Translations under genes and position numbers: made by a program
Assembly (NCBI RefSeq): GCF_001667945.1
Contig: NZ_LZJK01000143.1
Location: 1-54,723, forward strand
From: Mycolicibacter sinensis
GTDB taxonomy: Bacteria > Actinomycetota > Actinomycetes > Mycobacteriales > Mycobacteriaceae
Length of the DNA: 54,723 bases
Direction: 5' to 3'
Shown here: piece by piece, positions 25,944-34,292 of the stretch
How positions within the stretch are numbered: position 1 is the stretch's first letter
Layout of the letters: each line of letters begins with the position of its first letter
Notes under the pieces: generated by a model
What the model saw: the letters and a program-made list of their open reading frames with translations, nothing else
What the model was told of the DNA's origin: nothing
Database searches by the model: none

Positions 25944-27092
25944 CTACCGGCTGGTTGAGGTCAGCCCGGCGTAGCGGGCCAGGTGCCGGTCGCGGGAGCC
26001 GAACTGGAACTCGATCGCGGTGAGCCGTTTGAAGTAATGCCCGATCGCCAGCTCCTCGGTCATGCCCATCGCGCCGTGCAGCTGCACCGCGCTCTGCCCG
26101 ACGAACCGGGCGGCCCGCGCGACCGTGGCCTTGGCCGCCGAGACCGCCCGGGCGCGTTCTTCGGCGCCGGCGTCGAGCTTCATCATCGCCAAGTGCTGTG
26201 CGGCCACAGCCTGCTCGACCTCCAGGTACATGTCCACCATCCGATGCTGTAGCACCTGGAACGCCGCGATGGGCTGGCCGAACTGCTGCCGTTGCTTGGT
26301 GTAGGCGACGGTGTCGGCCAGGACGCGCCGCAGGCAGCCGACCGCCTCGGACACGATCGCGGCGGTGGCCACGTCGACGGTGTGCTCCAGCGCCGGCCAC
26401 GCTTGGCCCTCGCCGCCCAGCAGCGCGTCTGCGGGCAGCCGAAGGCCGTCGAGCGTCAGGTCGGCGGCGCGACGGTCGTCGATGGTGCGCAACGGTTCCA
26501 TGGTGAGACCCGCTGTGGCATCGCTCAATTCGAGCAGGAACAGCGACACCCCGGCGGTGTCACGCCGATCGCCCGACGTCCGCGCCGTCACCAGTAGGTG
26601 GGTGGCGATCGGTGCCGCCGACACCGCGATCTTGGCCCCGTCGAGCACCCAGTGCTCACCGTCGCGGCGTGCGGTGGTGGCCACGTCGTGCCAGGTCCCC
26701 GCCGACGCCGGCTCCTCGGCGGCGACCGCAACGACGGCGTTCCCGAGTGCAATGCGCTCCAACAGGTGAGCAGCCTGCGGGCCTCCGGTGCGTTGCAGCA
26801 ACCCGCCGGCGAGCACGACGGTTTCCACGAACGGTTCGATGACCAGCGCATGCCCGAGTGCTTCGGTGATGATCATCAGCTCGGTAGCGCCACCGCCGAG
26901 CCCGCCGGCGCTCTCCGGCAGGGTCGCCCCGAGGATGCCCAGGTCATCGGCGAAGGCACGCCAGATGGGCGGCTGCCAGCCGGCTCCCGTTTTGGCCGCA
27001 GCGCGACTCGTCTCCAAGTCGTAGCGGTCGGCGAGGAACTTGCCGACGGTGTCGCGCAGCAGGTCCTGTTCGTCGGTGAATGAGAAGTCCAT
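25944..27092 (-). CDS. fadE: Acyl-CoA dehydrogenase family protein (FadE), second of a pair
   Basis: A 382-residue acyl-CoA dehydrogenase fold: DFSFTDEQDLLRDTVGKFLA at the start, LPESAGGLGGG near 60, and the C-terminal helical domain with KQRQQFGQPIAAFQVLQHR near 265-285. AVQLHGAMGMTEELAIGHYFKR lies near the end. Its ATG follows the stop of the neighbouring fadE with no gap. Such adjacent, dissimilar pairs in mycobacteria form alpha2beta2 enzymes used in sterol side-chain and ring breakdown (FadE26/27, FadE28/29 types). In those, only one partner carries the catalytic Glu. A heterotetramer is the likely form here. Confidence 0.88.
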   Translation of the reverse strand: MDFSFTDEQDLLRDTVGKFLADRYDLETSRAAAKTGAGWQPPIWRAFADDLGILGATLPESAGGLGGGATELMIITEALGHALVIEPFVETVVLAGGLLQRTGGPQAAHLLERIALGNAVVAVAAEEPASAGTWHDVATTARRDGEHWVLDGAKIAVSAAPIATHLLVTARTSGDRRDTAGVSLFLLELSDATAGLTMEPLRTIDDRRAADLTLDGLRLPADALLGGEGQAWPALEHTVDVATAAIVSEAVGCLRRVLADTVAYTKQRQQFGQPIAAFQVLQHRMVDMYLEVEQAVAAQHLAMMKLDAGAEERARAVSAAKATVARAARFVGQSAVQLHGAMGMTEELAIGHYFKRLTAIEFQFGSRDRHLARYAGLTSTSR

Positions 27093-28322
27093 CTATAACC
27101 CCAGGGCTGCCTTGGCCAGAATGTTGCGTTGAATCTCGTTGCTGCCGGCGTAGATCGAGCCGGCGCGGTCGTTGAAGTAGCGCAGCGGGGCCACCGCCTG
27201 CCACGGCTGGCCGCTGACGTAGCCGTCGGCGGGCGGGACGAAGTCGGGCACCGGTCCGCCGGGCATGGTGGCGTGCGGCTGGTAGATCCGGCCGCGCGGG
27301 CCGGCGGCCTCCAGCGCCAGTTCGGTGATCGTCTGGCTCAGTTCGGTGCCCAGGATCTTCAGCATCGACGCCGCCGGTCCGGGATTGTGGCCCTTGGCCA
27401 GGGCGGCGATGGTGCGAAATTCCAGGATCTCCAAGATGTCGGTGCGGACCCGGGCATCGGCCAGCCGCAGCCGGAAGACCGGATCGTCGGCCAGCGAGGT
27501 GCCGTCCGGCCCGTGTTGTCCGGCAGCCTGTTCGGCGACCGCATCGGCCCACACCTGCAGCATCGGGGCCATCGCGCCGCCCCGCTCGAAGTTGAGCAGG
27601 TATTTCGCGACGGTCCAGCCGTCGTCGATCCGGCCCAGCACGTTGGCCTTGGGCACCCGCACCGAGTCGAAGAACACCTGGTTCTGCACCTCCTCGCCGG
27701 AGGTCATGACCAGCGGCCGGATCTCGATACCCGGTGTGGTCATGTCGATCAGCAGGAAGGTGATGCCTTCCTGCTTCTTGCCGGTGCGCGACGTGCGGAC
27801 CAGACAGAAGATCCAGTTGGCCTCGGTTGCGTGGGTGGTCCAGATCTTGCTGCCGGTGCATACTAGGTGATCACCGTCATCGACCGCCGCCATCGACAGC
27901 GACGCCAGATCCGAGCCGGACTCCGGCTCGGAGTAGCCCTGGCAGAAGAACACTTCACCGGTGAGGATCCGCGGCAGGAACCAGTTCTTCTGCTCGTCGG
28001 TGCCGAAGCCGATGATCGCGTGCGCCACCATCTTGATGCCCATCGGGGAGAGATACGGCGCGCCGGCCAGTGCGCATTCGCGGCTGAAGATGTAGTGCTG
28101 CAACGGGGTCCAGTCGCAGCCGCCGTATTCGACCGGCCACGCCGGTGCGGCCCACCCGCGTTCGTGCAGGATCGCCTGCCAGCGCATGCTCGCCTCGTGA
28201 TCGGCGTAGACACTAGTCATCAACTGTCCGGCCCGGCGCAGGTCCGGTGTCAGGTGCTCATCGAGGAACGCACGAACCTCGTCGCGGAATGCTGCCTCTT
28301 CGGCCGACCAATCCAGATCCAC
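27093..28322 (-). CDS. fadE: Acyl-CoA dehydrogenase family protein (FadE), first of a pair
   Basis: A 409-residue acyl-CoA dehydrogenase. It has SAEEAAFRDEVRAFLDEHL at the start, the flavin-contact motif FCQGYSEPESGSDLASL near residues 125-141, and KIWTTHATEANW near 155. The C-terminus reads SIYAGSNEIQRNILAK, the FadE form of the substrate-end helix with Ala-Gly-Ser where simple acyl-CoA dehydrogenases have Glu-Gly-Thr. It starts at ATG 28322, eight bases after fadD, and abuts the second fadE. It probably forms the catalytic or flavin-rich half of a heteromeric dehydrogenase. Confidence 0.9.
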   Translation of the reverse strand: MDLDWSAEEAAFRDEVRAFLDEHLTPDLRRAGQLMTSVYADHEASMRWQAILHERGWAAPAWPVEYGGCDWTPLQHYIFSRECALAGAPYLSPMGIKMVAHAIIGFGTDEQKNWFLPRILTGEVFFCQGYSEPESGSDLASLSMAAVDDGDHLVCTGSKIWTTHATEANWIFCLVRTSRTGKKQEGITFLLIDMTTPGIEIRPLVMTSGEEVQNQVFFDSVRVPKANVLGRIDDGWTVAKYLLNFERGGAMAPMLQVWADAVAEQAAGQHGPDGTSLADDPVFRLRLADARVRTDILEILEFRTIAALAKGHNPGPAASMLKILGTELSQTITELALEAAGPRGRIYQPHATMPGGPVPDFVPPADGYVSGQPWQAVAPLRYFNDRAGSIYAGSNEIQRNILAKAALGL

Positions 28323-28330
28323 GTCCCCTC

Positions 28331-29851
28331 CTAGCCGTACGTCTTGCGTAACAGCGGTTTGACCACCTTGCCGCTGGCATTGCGGGGCAACTCGTCGACC
28401 AGGACGAGTTCCTTCGGGTGCTTGTAACGGGCAAGCCGCTCGTTGAGGAAGGGTTCGAGGTCGCTCAGCGTCAGCGATTCATCACCGGCGACAACGGCGA
28501 CCGGGACCTCACCCCACCTGTCGTCGGGGCGCCCGATCACGGCGGCCTCCCGGATCCTCGGGTGCTCGAAGAGCACGTTCTCGACCTCGGCGCAGTAGAT
28601 GTTCTCCCCGCCGGAGATGATCATGTCCTTCTTGCGGTCGACGACGTAGACGAAGCCCTCGTCGTCGACACGCACCAGGTCACCGGAGTGGAACCAATCA
28701 CCGGCGAACGCCTCAGCGGTCGCCTCCGGCTTGTTCCAGTAACCCTGCATCAGAGTCGGTCCGCGGTAGACGATCTCGCCGATCTGACCGGGCGGGACGT
28801 CGTTCATGTCATCGTCGACCACCCGTGCGGCGATGGTCGGGATCACCTTGCCCACCGACCCCAGTTTGCGGATGGCGTCGGCACCGTTGAGCACGCAGGT
28901 GATCGGCGACATCTCGGTCTGGCCGAATACCGCGACGTTGAGCGCGTCGGGAAAAGTCTCGGCCATCGCCCGCAGCACGGTGTCCGACGCCGGCGCGGCT
29001 CCCCAGCTGATCACCTCCAGAGCCAGGTCCCGTTGCCGCACAGTCGGATCTGCGCAGATCAGTTGCCACTGCGCCGGAACCAGGAAGACCGAGGTGGCGC
29101 GCTCGCGCTCCCAGGCATCGAGGGTGTCGGCGGCGTTGAATGCCCCGAGCGGGTGGATCACCGTCTTGGTGCCGACCACCAGGTTGGGCGCGATGCTGCC
29201 CAGGCCCGCGATATGGAACATCGGTGCGGCACAGAAATATACGCTCTCCGGGCTGGTGTGCAGGGCCTGGATGCAGGTCAGGGACTGGGCCTGCAGGTTC
29301 GAATGGGAGAGGATGGCGCCCTTGGGGCTGCCCGTGGTGCCCGACGTGTACATGATCAGCGCCGGGGTGTCTTCGGGGATATCGGCGGCGGGGTGCGGCT
29401 CTCCGGGTTCGGCGATCAGCGACTCGTAATCGTCGCCGAGCACGACGGCCACATCGAGCCCGACGGCGTTCTTACGCACCGCGTCGATCAGTGGTGCGAG
29501 GAGTTGGTCGGTGATGACGCCCTTGGCGCCGCTGTCGGAGACGATGTAGCTGATCTCGGGGTCGGTGAGCCGGAAGTTGACCGGCACGGCGATGGCGCCC
29601 AGGGCGTTGATCGCCAACACGGACTCGATGTACTCGGTGTGGTTGAGCATCACGATGAGAACGCGGTCACCGAAGGAGATCCCGCGACGGAACAGTGCTC
29701 CGGCCAGCCGTTGCGAGCGGTCATGCAGCTGGCGCCAGGTGGTGTCGGTGCCGCGGCACCGAAATGCCACGGCATCGGGGCGCATCTCGGCGTGGATCGC
29801 CACCTGATTCATCCAGTGGTTGCGTCGGGAACGCAGTGGCTGTGCGATCAT
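28331..29851 (-). CDS. fadD: Fatty-acid-CoA ligase, FadD5-like
   Basis: A 506-residue adenylate-forming enzyme that loads fatty or sterol-derived acids on CoA. The AMP motif ALIMYTSGTTGSPKGAIL lies near residues 165-182, FGQTEMSPITC near 312, and WFHSGDLVRVDDEGFVYVVD near 390-410. RKKDMIISGGENIYCAEVEN follows, and the final catalytic Lys is in PRNASGKVVKPLLR. From memory it is strikingly similar to M. tuberculosis FadD5, but no mce genes are nearby. ATG 29851 overlaps the echA stop by four bases (ATGA). Second gene of the operon. Confidence 0.92.
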   Translation of the reverse strand: MIAQPLRSRRNHWMNQVAIHAEMRPDAVAFRCRGTDTTWRQLHDRSQRLAGALFRRGISFGDRVLIVMLNHTEYIESVLAINALGAIAVPVNFRLTDPEISYIVSDSGAKGVITDQLLAPLIDAVRKNAVGLDVAVVLGDDYESLIAEPGEPHPAADIPEDTPALIMYTSGTTGSPKGAILSHSNLQAQSLTCIQALHTSPESVYFCAAPMFHIAGLGSIAPNLVVGTKTVIHPLGAFNAADTLDAWERERATSVFLVPAQWQLICADPTVRQRDLALEVISWGAAPASDTVLRAMAETFPDALNVAVFGQTEMSPITCVLNGADAIRKLGSVGKVIPTIAARVVDDDMNDVPPGQIGEIVYRGPTLMQGYWNKPEATAEAFAGDWFHSGDLVRVDDEGFVYVVDRKKDMIISGGENIYCAEVENVLFEHPRIREAAVIGRPDDRWGEVPVAVVAGDESLTLSDLEPFLNERLARYKHPKELVLVDELPRNASGKVVKPLLRKTYG

Positions 29852-30432
29852 TCGGCGAACACCGCCTGTCGCTTCTGCAGCATTGCGGTGGCCCCTTCGA
29901 TGAAGTCCGGCGAGCCCAACAGCTCCACCTGGCCGGCCTTCTCCCGGGCCAGCGCGGCGCCGAGTGAGGCGAGGCTGGTGGCGTTGAGCGCCTGTTTGGT
30001 CAGCTCCAGAGCACGACGCGGCCCGTGGGCCAGCTTCGCGGTGGCCTCATCCACCCTGGCGTCCAGCTCCGCGTCGGCCAGCGCGATCCCCACCCCGACA
30101 CCGGCGGCCGCCCCGTTGACCCGGGCGATCACCGGCACCGGGCTTTCGGCGATCGCCGTCACCAGCCGGGCGGCGCAATCCATCACCTCCTCGGCGGTGA
30201 CCCCGCCGGCCGTGGCGGACAGGTCGGCGCCGGTGCAGAACGCCTTGCCTTCGCCGGTGATCACGACCGCGCGCACCGCAGGATCGCCGGACGCTTCGGC
30301 GAACACGTCGCCCAGGGCCGCCATGGTGGCGTAGTCGATGGCGTTGAGCCGTTCCGGATTGGTCAGCGTCACCCGCAGGACCCGGCCGTCCCGGGCCGCG
30401 GTGAGCTTGGCAGAGGTGGTGGTCTCGGTCAT
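29848..30432 (-). CDS. echA: Enoyl-CoA hydratase-family protein with internal deletion
   Basis: A 194-residue crotonase-fold protein, about 55-60 residues shorter than usual. The N-terminal part is normal (RVTLTNPERLNAID, AVVITGEGKAFCTGADLS, VIARVNGAAAGVGVGIALAD). The sequence then jumps directly to VDEATAKLAHGPRRALELTKQ, which in family members comes after the second catalytic-Glu region. The loss is in frame. Glu144- and Glu164-type residues are both absent, so hydratase activity is doubtful; a structural or thioesterase-like role is possible. First gene of the operon, facing the tandem TetR gene; starts ATG 30432. Confidence 0.83.
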   Translation of the reverse strand: MTETTTSAKLTAARDGRVLRVTLTNPERLNAIDYATMAALGDVFAEASGDPAVRAVVITGEGKAFCTGADLSATAGGVTAEEVMDCAARLVTAIAESPVPVIARVNGAAAGVGVGIALADAELDARVDEATAKLAHGPRRALELTKQALNATSLASLGAALAREKAGQVELLGSPDFIEGATAMLQKRQAVFAE

Positions 30433-30528
30433 GGACAGCCCCGCACGTTGCTTCCTTAGTGGTCTGAAATGTAAATTGTGGTTAACTTATGGGTGTCGGG
30501 CCGAACTGTCAACAACGGGGGGCGAACG

Positions 30529-31740
30529 GTGGCGGCAGGGGATCTGGATGCGCCAGCCACCGCGGTGCGGCGTCGTCCCAAGGACCGCAAGGTCCAGATC
30601 GTGCGGGCCGCGGCGCGCGCCTTCAGCGACCGCGGCTATCACGCGGTCGGCGTCGACGAGATCGCTGCCGACGTCGGGATCTCCGGGCCGGCCCTATACC
30701 GGCATTTCGCCAACAAATACGCGCTGCTGGTCGCCACGGCCGAATACACCGCGCAGACGCTGGTGGCCGCCGCCCGCGGCGCCGACGACCCGGCCCGGCC
30801 GGCGCACGAACGGTTGCGCGCGATCATCGACGCACTGATCGAGACCACCATCGGCATGCGACGCGAGGGCGCGTTCTACCGGTGGGAGCGGCGCTACCTG
30901 CAACCGCCGGACCGCAAGCACATCCGCGCCAGCTACGACGCTCTGAACGCCGCCCTCGCCGAACCGTTGACATTGCTGCGCCCCGGGCTCCCCGACGCCG
31001 ACACCGCGATGCTGGCCGCCGCCGTGCTCAGCGTCATCGGCAGCATCTCCGCGCACCGCACCCGCCTGGCCGCCGCGACGCTTCACACGCTGCTGGCCGA
31101 CCTGTGCTGGTCGGTATTGACCACCGAGTTGCCTGCCGCGCCGGCCCGTGCTGCGCCACGGCGCGCCGAGCGGGGGCTGCCGAGCACCTCCAAACGAGAA
31201 CGGCTGCTCGCCGAAGCCATTCGCGTGTTCGGGCAACGCGGCTTCTACGAAGCCAGTATGGAAGAGATCGGCGGTGCCGCCGGCCTCAACGGCTCCAGCG
31301 CCTACCGCTACTACCCGAGCAAGGCCGCTCTGCTCGCCGCGGCGTTCCAGAGGGCCGGCGACCGGGTGTTACTGATCATCACCGATGCCCTGGCCGAGTC
31401 GAGCAACCCGCGCGAGGCGGCCACCCGCATCGCCGAGCGCTATACCGCGCTGGCCTTCGCCGCACCGGAGCTGATCAACATCTACTTCGCCGAGTTCGCC
31501 AACCTGCCCGACCAGGACCGGACCCACCTGCGCGGGTTGCAGCGGCAGAACGTCCAGGAATGGGCCCACCTGCTCTGTCAGCTCGGGGCGGCCGAGACTG
31601 AAGCGGTCTTCCGGGTCCACGCGGCCCTTGGCCTTGTCGTCGATGTCGGACGCCTGGTTAACTTCGACGACTCCGCGGAGCAACGCGCCCGGGTCAACAC
31701 CTTGATGGCGGCCGTGCTCTTCGGCGATCAGCGGCCGTGA
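30529..31740 (+). CDS. Double TetR regulator (two TetR units in one chain)
   Basis: A 403-residue protein made of two complete TetR-type units. The first DNA-binding domain spans about residues 18-65 (RKVQIVRAAARAFSDRGYHA, GISGPALYRHFANKYALL). The second starts near residue 219 (SKRERLLAEAIRVFGQRGF, GLNGSSAYRYYPSKAALL). Ordinary TetR proteins are ~200-residue dimers, so one chain could act as a built-in dimer or join two DNA sites. GTG 30529 follows a GGGGGG site. It is divergent from the echA-fadD-fadE-fadE operon and probably represses it in response to an acyl-CoA. Confidence 0.88.
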   Translation: MAAGDLDAPATAVRRRPKDRKVQIVRAAARAFSDRGYHAVGVDEIAADVGISGPALYRHFANKYALLVATAEYTAQTLVAAARGADDPARPAHERLRAIIDALIETTIGMRREGAFYRWERRYLQPPDRKHIRASYDALNAALAEPLTLLRPGLPDADTAMLAAAVLSVIGSISAHRTRLAAATLHTLLADLCWSVLTTELPAAPARAAPRRAERGLPSTSKRERLLAEAIRVFGQRGFYEASMEEIGGAAGLNGSSAYRYYPSKAALLAAAFQRAGDRVLLIITDALAESSNPREAATRIAERYTALAFAAPELINIYFAEFANLPDQDRTHLRGLQRQNVQEWAHLLCQLGAAETEAVFRVHAALGLVVDVGRLVNFDDSAEQRARVNTLMAAVLFGDQRP

Positions 31741-31753
31741 CCGCTGCGCGCGG

Positions 31754-32008
31754 TCAGACCTGGCCGTAGCGGCGGCGGAACTTCTCGACCTGCCCGGCCG
31801 AGTCGACGATCCGGCTCGTGCCGGTCCAAAACGGGTGCGACGCCGAGCTGATCTCCACGGTCACCAGTGGGTAGCTGTCGGTGCCCGCCGCCGTGGGCCA
31901 GTCGATGGTGCGTTCGCTGGTGACGGTGGAGCGGGTCAGGAACGCTTCCCCGGTGGGGGCGTCCTGAAAGACCACGGGGTGGTAGTCGGGGTGGATGTCG
32001 GGTTTCAT
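31754..32008 (-). CDS. rpmE2: 50S ribosomal protein L31, zinc-independent type B
   Basis: An 84-residue L31: MKPDIHPDYHPVVFQD at the start, then SSASHPFWTGTSRIVDSAGQ and the basic tail. The cysteines that bind zinc in the main L31 are absent. Such paralogues replace the zinc-containing form when zinc is scarce, freeing the metal. ATG 32008 overlaps the mrf stop (TGATG), so it is coupled to mrf and controlled by the Zur box upstream of mrf. It lies tail to tail with the tandem TetR gene. Confidence 0.95.
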   Translation of the reverse strand: MKPDIHPDYHPVVFQDAPTGEAFLTRSTVTSERTIDWPTAAGTDSYPLVTVEISSASHPFWTGTSRIVDSAGQVEKFRRRYGQV

Positions 32009-33195
32009 CACTGGTCTCCGTCTCGGTTGCGGTACAAGGAGATAGCGGTTGTGGCCGTGGCGTTTTCCTCGCACGGCTCCTCGTGATGGTCGCCGAACGG
32101 GTCGCGGTAGCCGGCCCATTGGTTCGGCCGACGCAACTCGTGGTCGGTGAGCAGTGCGGCAGACAAGGTCGCTCGGATCTGCGCGGGGTCAGCGCCGCAG
32201 ATCAGGATCACCAGCGAGGTGTGCCGATCCCCGTAGCGGTGATCCCAGATCAGATCGGCGAACGCATGCCGTTGCGGGGCGACGCGGGCGGCCTCTGCGG
32301 CTGTCATCGCGGCCAGCCACTTGCCCGCCGAAGAGGTGTGCAGCCCGCCGCCCGCCGACTCCAGCCAGATGGCCTGCTCACCCCGGTTGGCCAACCACAG
32401 CCGCCCGCGCGCACGCACCACTCCTTCGAGTAAGACGTCGAGGGCGTCGTGGAGGCGTTGCGGGTGAAAAGGCCGGCGGGCGTGGAACTCGATCATCTCG
32501 ACCGGGCCCTCGGCCTGCAGCGACGGTTGACCGGCCAGCAGCGGGGCGTGCGGGTCCTCATCGCGGCCGCGGCGGGCGTCGGCGTCGAGGTGGGTCAGCG
32601 CTTGTTCGAGGCGGTCCGTTCCGGCGGTGATGCGTGCCAGCGGAGCCAATCGGCGCAACACCGCCAACGCAGTCGGGTCCGGATCGAAAACCACCAGGAC
32701 ATCGGCAGATTCGGCCTGGCCGACCACCACTTGCGCGACGGTCCGGCCGTCGTCGAGTTCGTCGTCCCCGAGGGCTTGGGGCAGCCAGGTCGTCGAATCG
32801 ACACACGTGACGACCGCGGCGACCGCCACATCGTGGCCGGCCGGGCCGTCGATGTACCCCGGCCCGACGCGGACCCGGACGTGGCGGATCGCCCAACAGA
32901 TGGGTTGCGGCTCTAACCAGTCGGGCAAGGAGACCACGATGCGTTCGACGCCGGCACGCCGGTGCAGCCTGCGCAACAGCACCAGCAGGTCGTTGCGCAG
33001 CGTGCAGGACACGCAGCCATGCGCCAACTCCAGGGCCGAGGTCGTGGCAGGCGTTGTCCCCTGAGTGGTTTCGCGAACCACCACATGACCGTCCAGCCCG
33101 TAGCAGACGGTGACCGTGCCCGCCTTCGACTGCAAAGCCCTGGTCGCTGCACCGATGCCGTACTGCCCGGCCACCAGGATCACCGGAGTCCGCAT
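32008..33195 (-). CDS. mrf: Mrf, CobW-like ribosome hibernation recruitment factor (Rv0106 homologue)
   Basis: A 395-residue CobW/COG0523-like protein. It is collinear from memory with M. tuberculosis Rv0106: MRTPVILVAGQ at the start, LEFAHGCVSCTLRNDLLVLL-type CxxC near residue 70, LEPQPICWAI, and RRPFHPQRLHDALD. In M. smegmatis the homologue recruits the hibernation factor Mpy to zinc-free ribosomes. The P-loop position reads GQYGIGAATRAL and lacks the Gly-Lys of an active GTPase; the HGCVSC metal motif remains. ATG 33195 has AGGAGG five bases upstream and a Zur box beyond. Upstream in-frame starts would cross that box. Confidence 0.9.
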   Translation of the reverse strand: MRTPVILVAGQYGIGAATRALQSKAGTVTVCYGLDGHVVVRETTQGTTPATTSALELAHGCVSCTLRNDLLVLLRRLHRRAGVERIVVSLPDWLEPQPICWAIRHVRVRVGPGYIDGPAGHDVAVAAVVTCVDSTTWLPQALGDDELDDGRTVAQVVVGQAESADVLVVFDPDPTALAVLRRLAPLARITAGTDRLEQALTHLDADARRGRDEDPHAPLLAGQPSLQAEGPVEMIEFHARRPFHPQRLHDALDVLLEGVVRARGRLWLANRGEQAIWLESAGGGLHTSSAGKWLAAMTAAEAARVAPQRHAFADLIWDHRYGDRHTSLVILICGADPAQIRATLSAALLTDHELRRPNQWAGYRDPFGDHHEEPCEENATATTAISLYRNRDGDQ

Positions 33196-33205
33196 CACCC
33201 TCCTA

Positions 33206-33225
33206 TTGAAAATCATTGTCATTAA
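33206..33225 (-). promoter_or_regulatory. Zur box for mrf-rpmE2
   Basis: TTGAAAATCATTGTCATTAA is an imperfect palindrome with the mycobacterial Zur consensus core (GAAAATnATTnTCA). It lies 11 bases upstream of the mrf start codon, covering its expected promoter. Zinc-bound Zur would repress; zinc lack would release. Confidence 0.85.
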
Positions 33226-33260
33226 CGTCAGTCCTACGGTAGCCTTCAGTTCATCGCTTG

Positions 33261-33280
33261 TCGACAATCATTTTCAATAA
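33261..33280 (+). promoter_or_regulatory. Zur box for rpmB2-rpmG2-rpsN2-rpsR2
   Basis: TCGACAATCATTTTCAATAA is close to the reverse complement of the first box (GAAAATGATTGTC on the other strand). It sits 18 bases before the L28 start. Two facing Zur boxes in one 100-base divergent region serve both arms of the zinc-free ribosome locus. Confidence 0.85.
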
Positions 33281-33298
33281 GGTTGGAGGAGGGGTCTG

Positions 33299-33535
33299 TT
33301 GTCTGCCCGCTGCCAAGTCACCGGCCGGACGCCCGGATTCGGGAACGCGGTGTCGCATTCGCATCGCCGCACCCGGCGCCGCTGGTCGCCCAATATCCAA
33401 GTCAGGACCTACTACCTGCCTTCGCAAGACCGTCGCATCACGCTGCGGGTGAGCGCCAAAGGCATCAAGGTCATCGACCGTGACGGAATCGAGGCTGTGG
33501 TGGCCCGATTGCGCCGGGAAGGGCAGCGGATCTGA
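33299..33535 (+). CDS. rpmB2: 50S ribosomal protein L28, zinc-independent
   Basis: A 78-residue L28: SARCQVTGRTPGFGNAVSHS, then RRTRRRWSPNIQVRTYYL. The main L28 has a CxxC pair here; only the first Cys remains (RCQVTG), so zinc is not bound. TTG 33299 follows GGAGGAGG at good spacing. First gene of a four-gene operon; its stop overlaps the L33 start (TGATG). Confidence 0.94.
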   Translation: MSARCQVTGRTPGFGNAVSHSHRRTRRRWSPNIQVRTYYLPSQDRRITLRVSAKGIKVIDRDGIEAVVARLRREGQRI

Positions 33536-33699
33536 TGGCGCGCACCGACATCCGCGCCCTCGTCAAACTGCGCTCGAGCGCGGGCACCGGCTACACCTAC
33601 GTCACTCGCAAGAACCGGCGCAACGACCCCGATCGTCTCGTGCTGCGCAAGTATGACCCCATCATTCGACGCCATGTCGACTTTCGCGAGGAGCGCTGA
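33535..33699 (+). CDS. rpmG2: 50S ribosomal protein L33, zinc-independent
   Basis: A 54-residue L33: ARTDIRALVKLRSSAGTGYT, TRKNRRNDPDRLVLRKYDP and a final RRHVDFREER. No cysteines are present, unlike zinc-binding L33. ATG 33535 shares its A with the L28 stop, so the two are coupled. S14 follows three bases after the stop. Confidence 0.95.
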   Translation: MARTDIRALVKLRSSAGTGYTYVTRKNRRNDPDRLVLRKYDPIIRRHVDFREER

Positions 33700-33702
33700 G
33701 TC

Positions 33703-34008
33703 ATGGCCAAGAGATCCAAGATCGTCAAAAACGAGCAGCGCCGAGCGCTGGTGGCCCGCTACGGTGAGCGTCGCGCTGAACTCAAGGCGATCATCAGCTC
33801 GCCGTTGAGCAGCCCGGAGCAACGATTGGCCGCCGGGCGTGCGCTGGCGCGCCAACCGCGCGATGCCAGCCCGGTGCGGCTGCGCAACCGCGACAGCGTC
33901 GACGGGCGTCCCCGCGGTTACCTGCGCACATTCGGGGTCTCCCGGGTAAGGGTGCGCCAGCTCGCCCACGACGGGCATTTGCCCGGCGTCCGGAAGGCGA
34001 GCTGGTAG
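33703..34008 (+). CDS. rpsN2: 30S ribosomal protein S14, zinc-independent
   Basis: A 101-residue S14 of the long, cysteine-free class: AKRSKIVKNEQRRALVARYG at the start, SSPEQRLAAGRALARQPRDA in the middle, RNRDSVDGRPRGYLRTFGVS near 64-83, ending LPGVRKASW. The main mycobacterial S14 is shorter and binds zinc through CxxC motifs. It is directly followed by S18 (stop 34008, start 34009). Confidence 0.95.
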   Translation: MAKRSKIVKNEQRRALVARYGERRAELKAIISSPLSSPEQRLAAGRALARQPRDASPVRLRNRDSVDGRPRGYLRTFGVSRVRVRQLAHDGHLPGVRKASW

Positions 34009-34272
34009 ATGGCAACCAAACCCTTGGGGGCGCGGCGCGTTCGGCAGGCCGGAGCCAGGCCCAAGAAGCAGAACCTGCTCACCAAACTGAAAGTGGCGGC
34101 CGTCGACTACAAAGACACCGCGACCCTGCGGATCTTCATCTCGCCGCGCGGCAAGATCCGCTCACGTGAGGTCACCGGACTCACTGTGCGCCAGCAGCGC
34201 CAGGTCGCCGGCGCCATCAAGAACGCCCGCGAAATGGCATTGCTGCCTTATCCGGGTGTCACTGCCGAGTGA
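34009..34272 (+). CDS. rpsR2: 30S ribosomal protein S18, zinc-independent
   Basis: An 87-residue S18. KKQNLLTKLKVAAVDYKDTA lies near residues 20-39, ending ISPRGKIRSREVTGLTVRQQ and AGAIKNAREMALLPY. The cysteine pair found near the N-terminus of zinc-type S18 is missing. Last gene of the Zur-controlled operon. Confidence 0.95.
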   Translation: MATKPLGARRVRQAGARPKKQNLLTKLKVAAVDYKDTATLRIFISPRGKIRSREVTGLTVRQQRQVAGAIKNAREMALLPYPGVTAE

Positions 34273-34292
34273 TTCGGTCGATGGCCCGGGGC

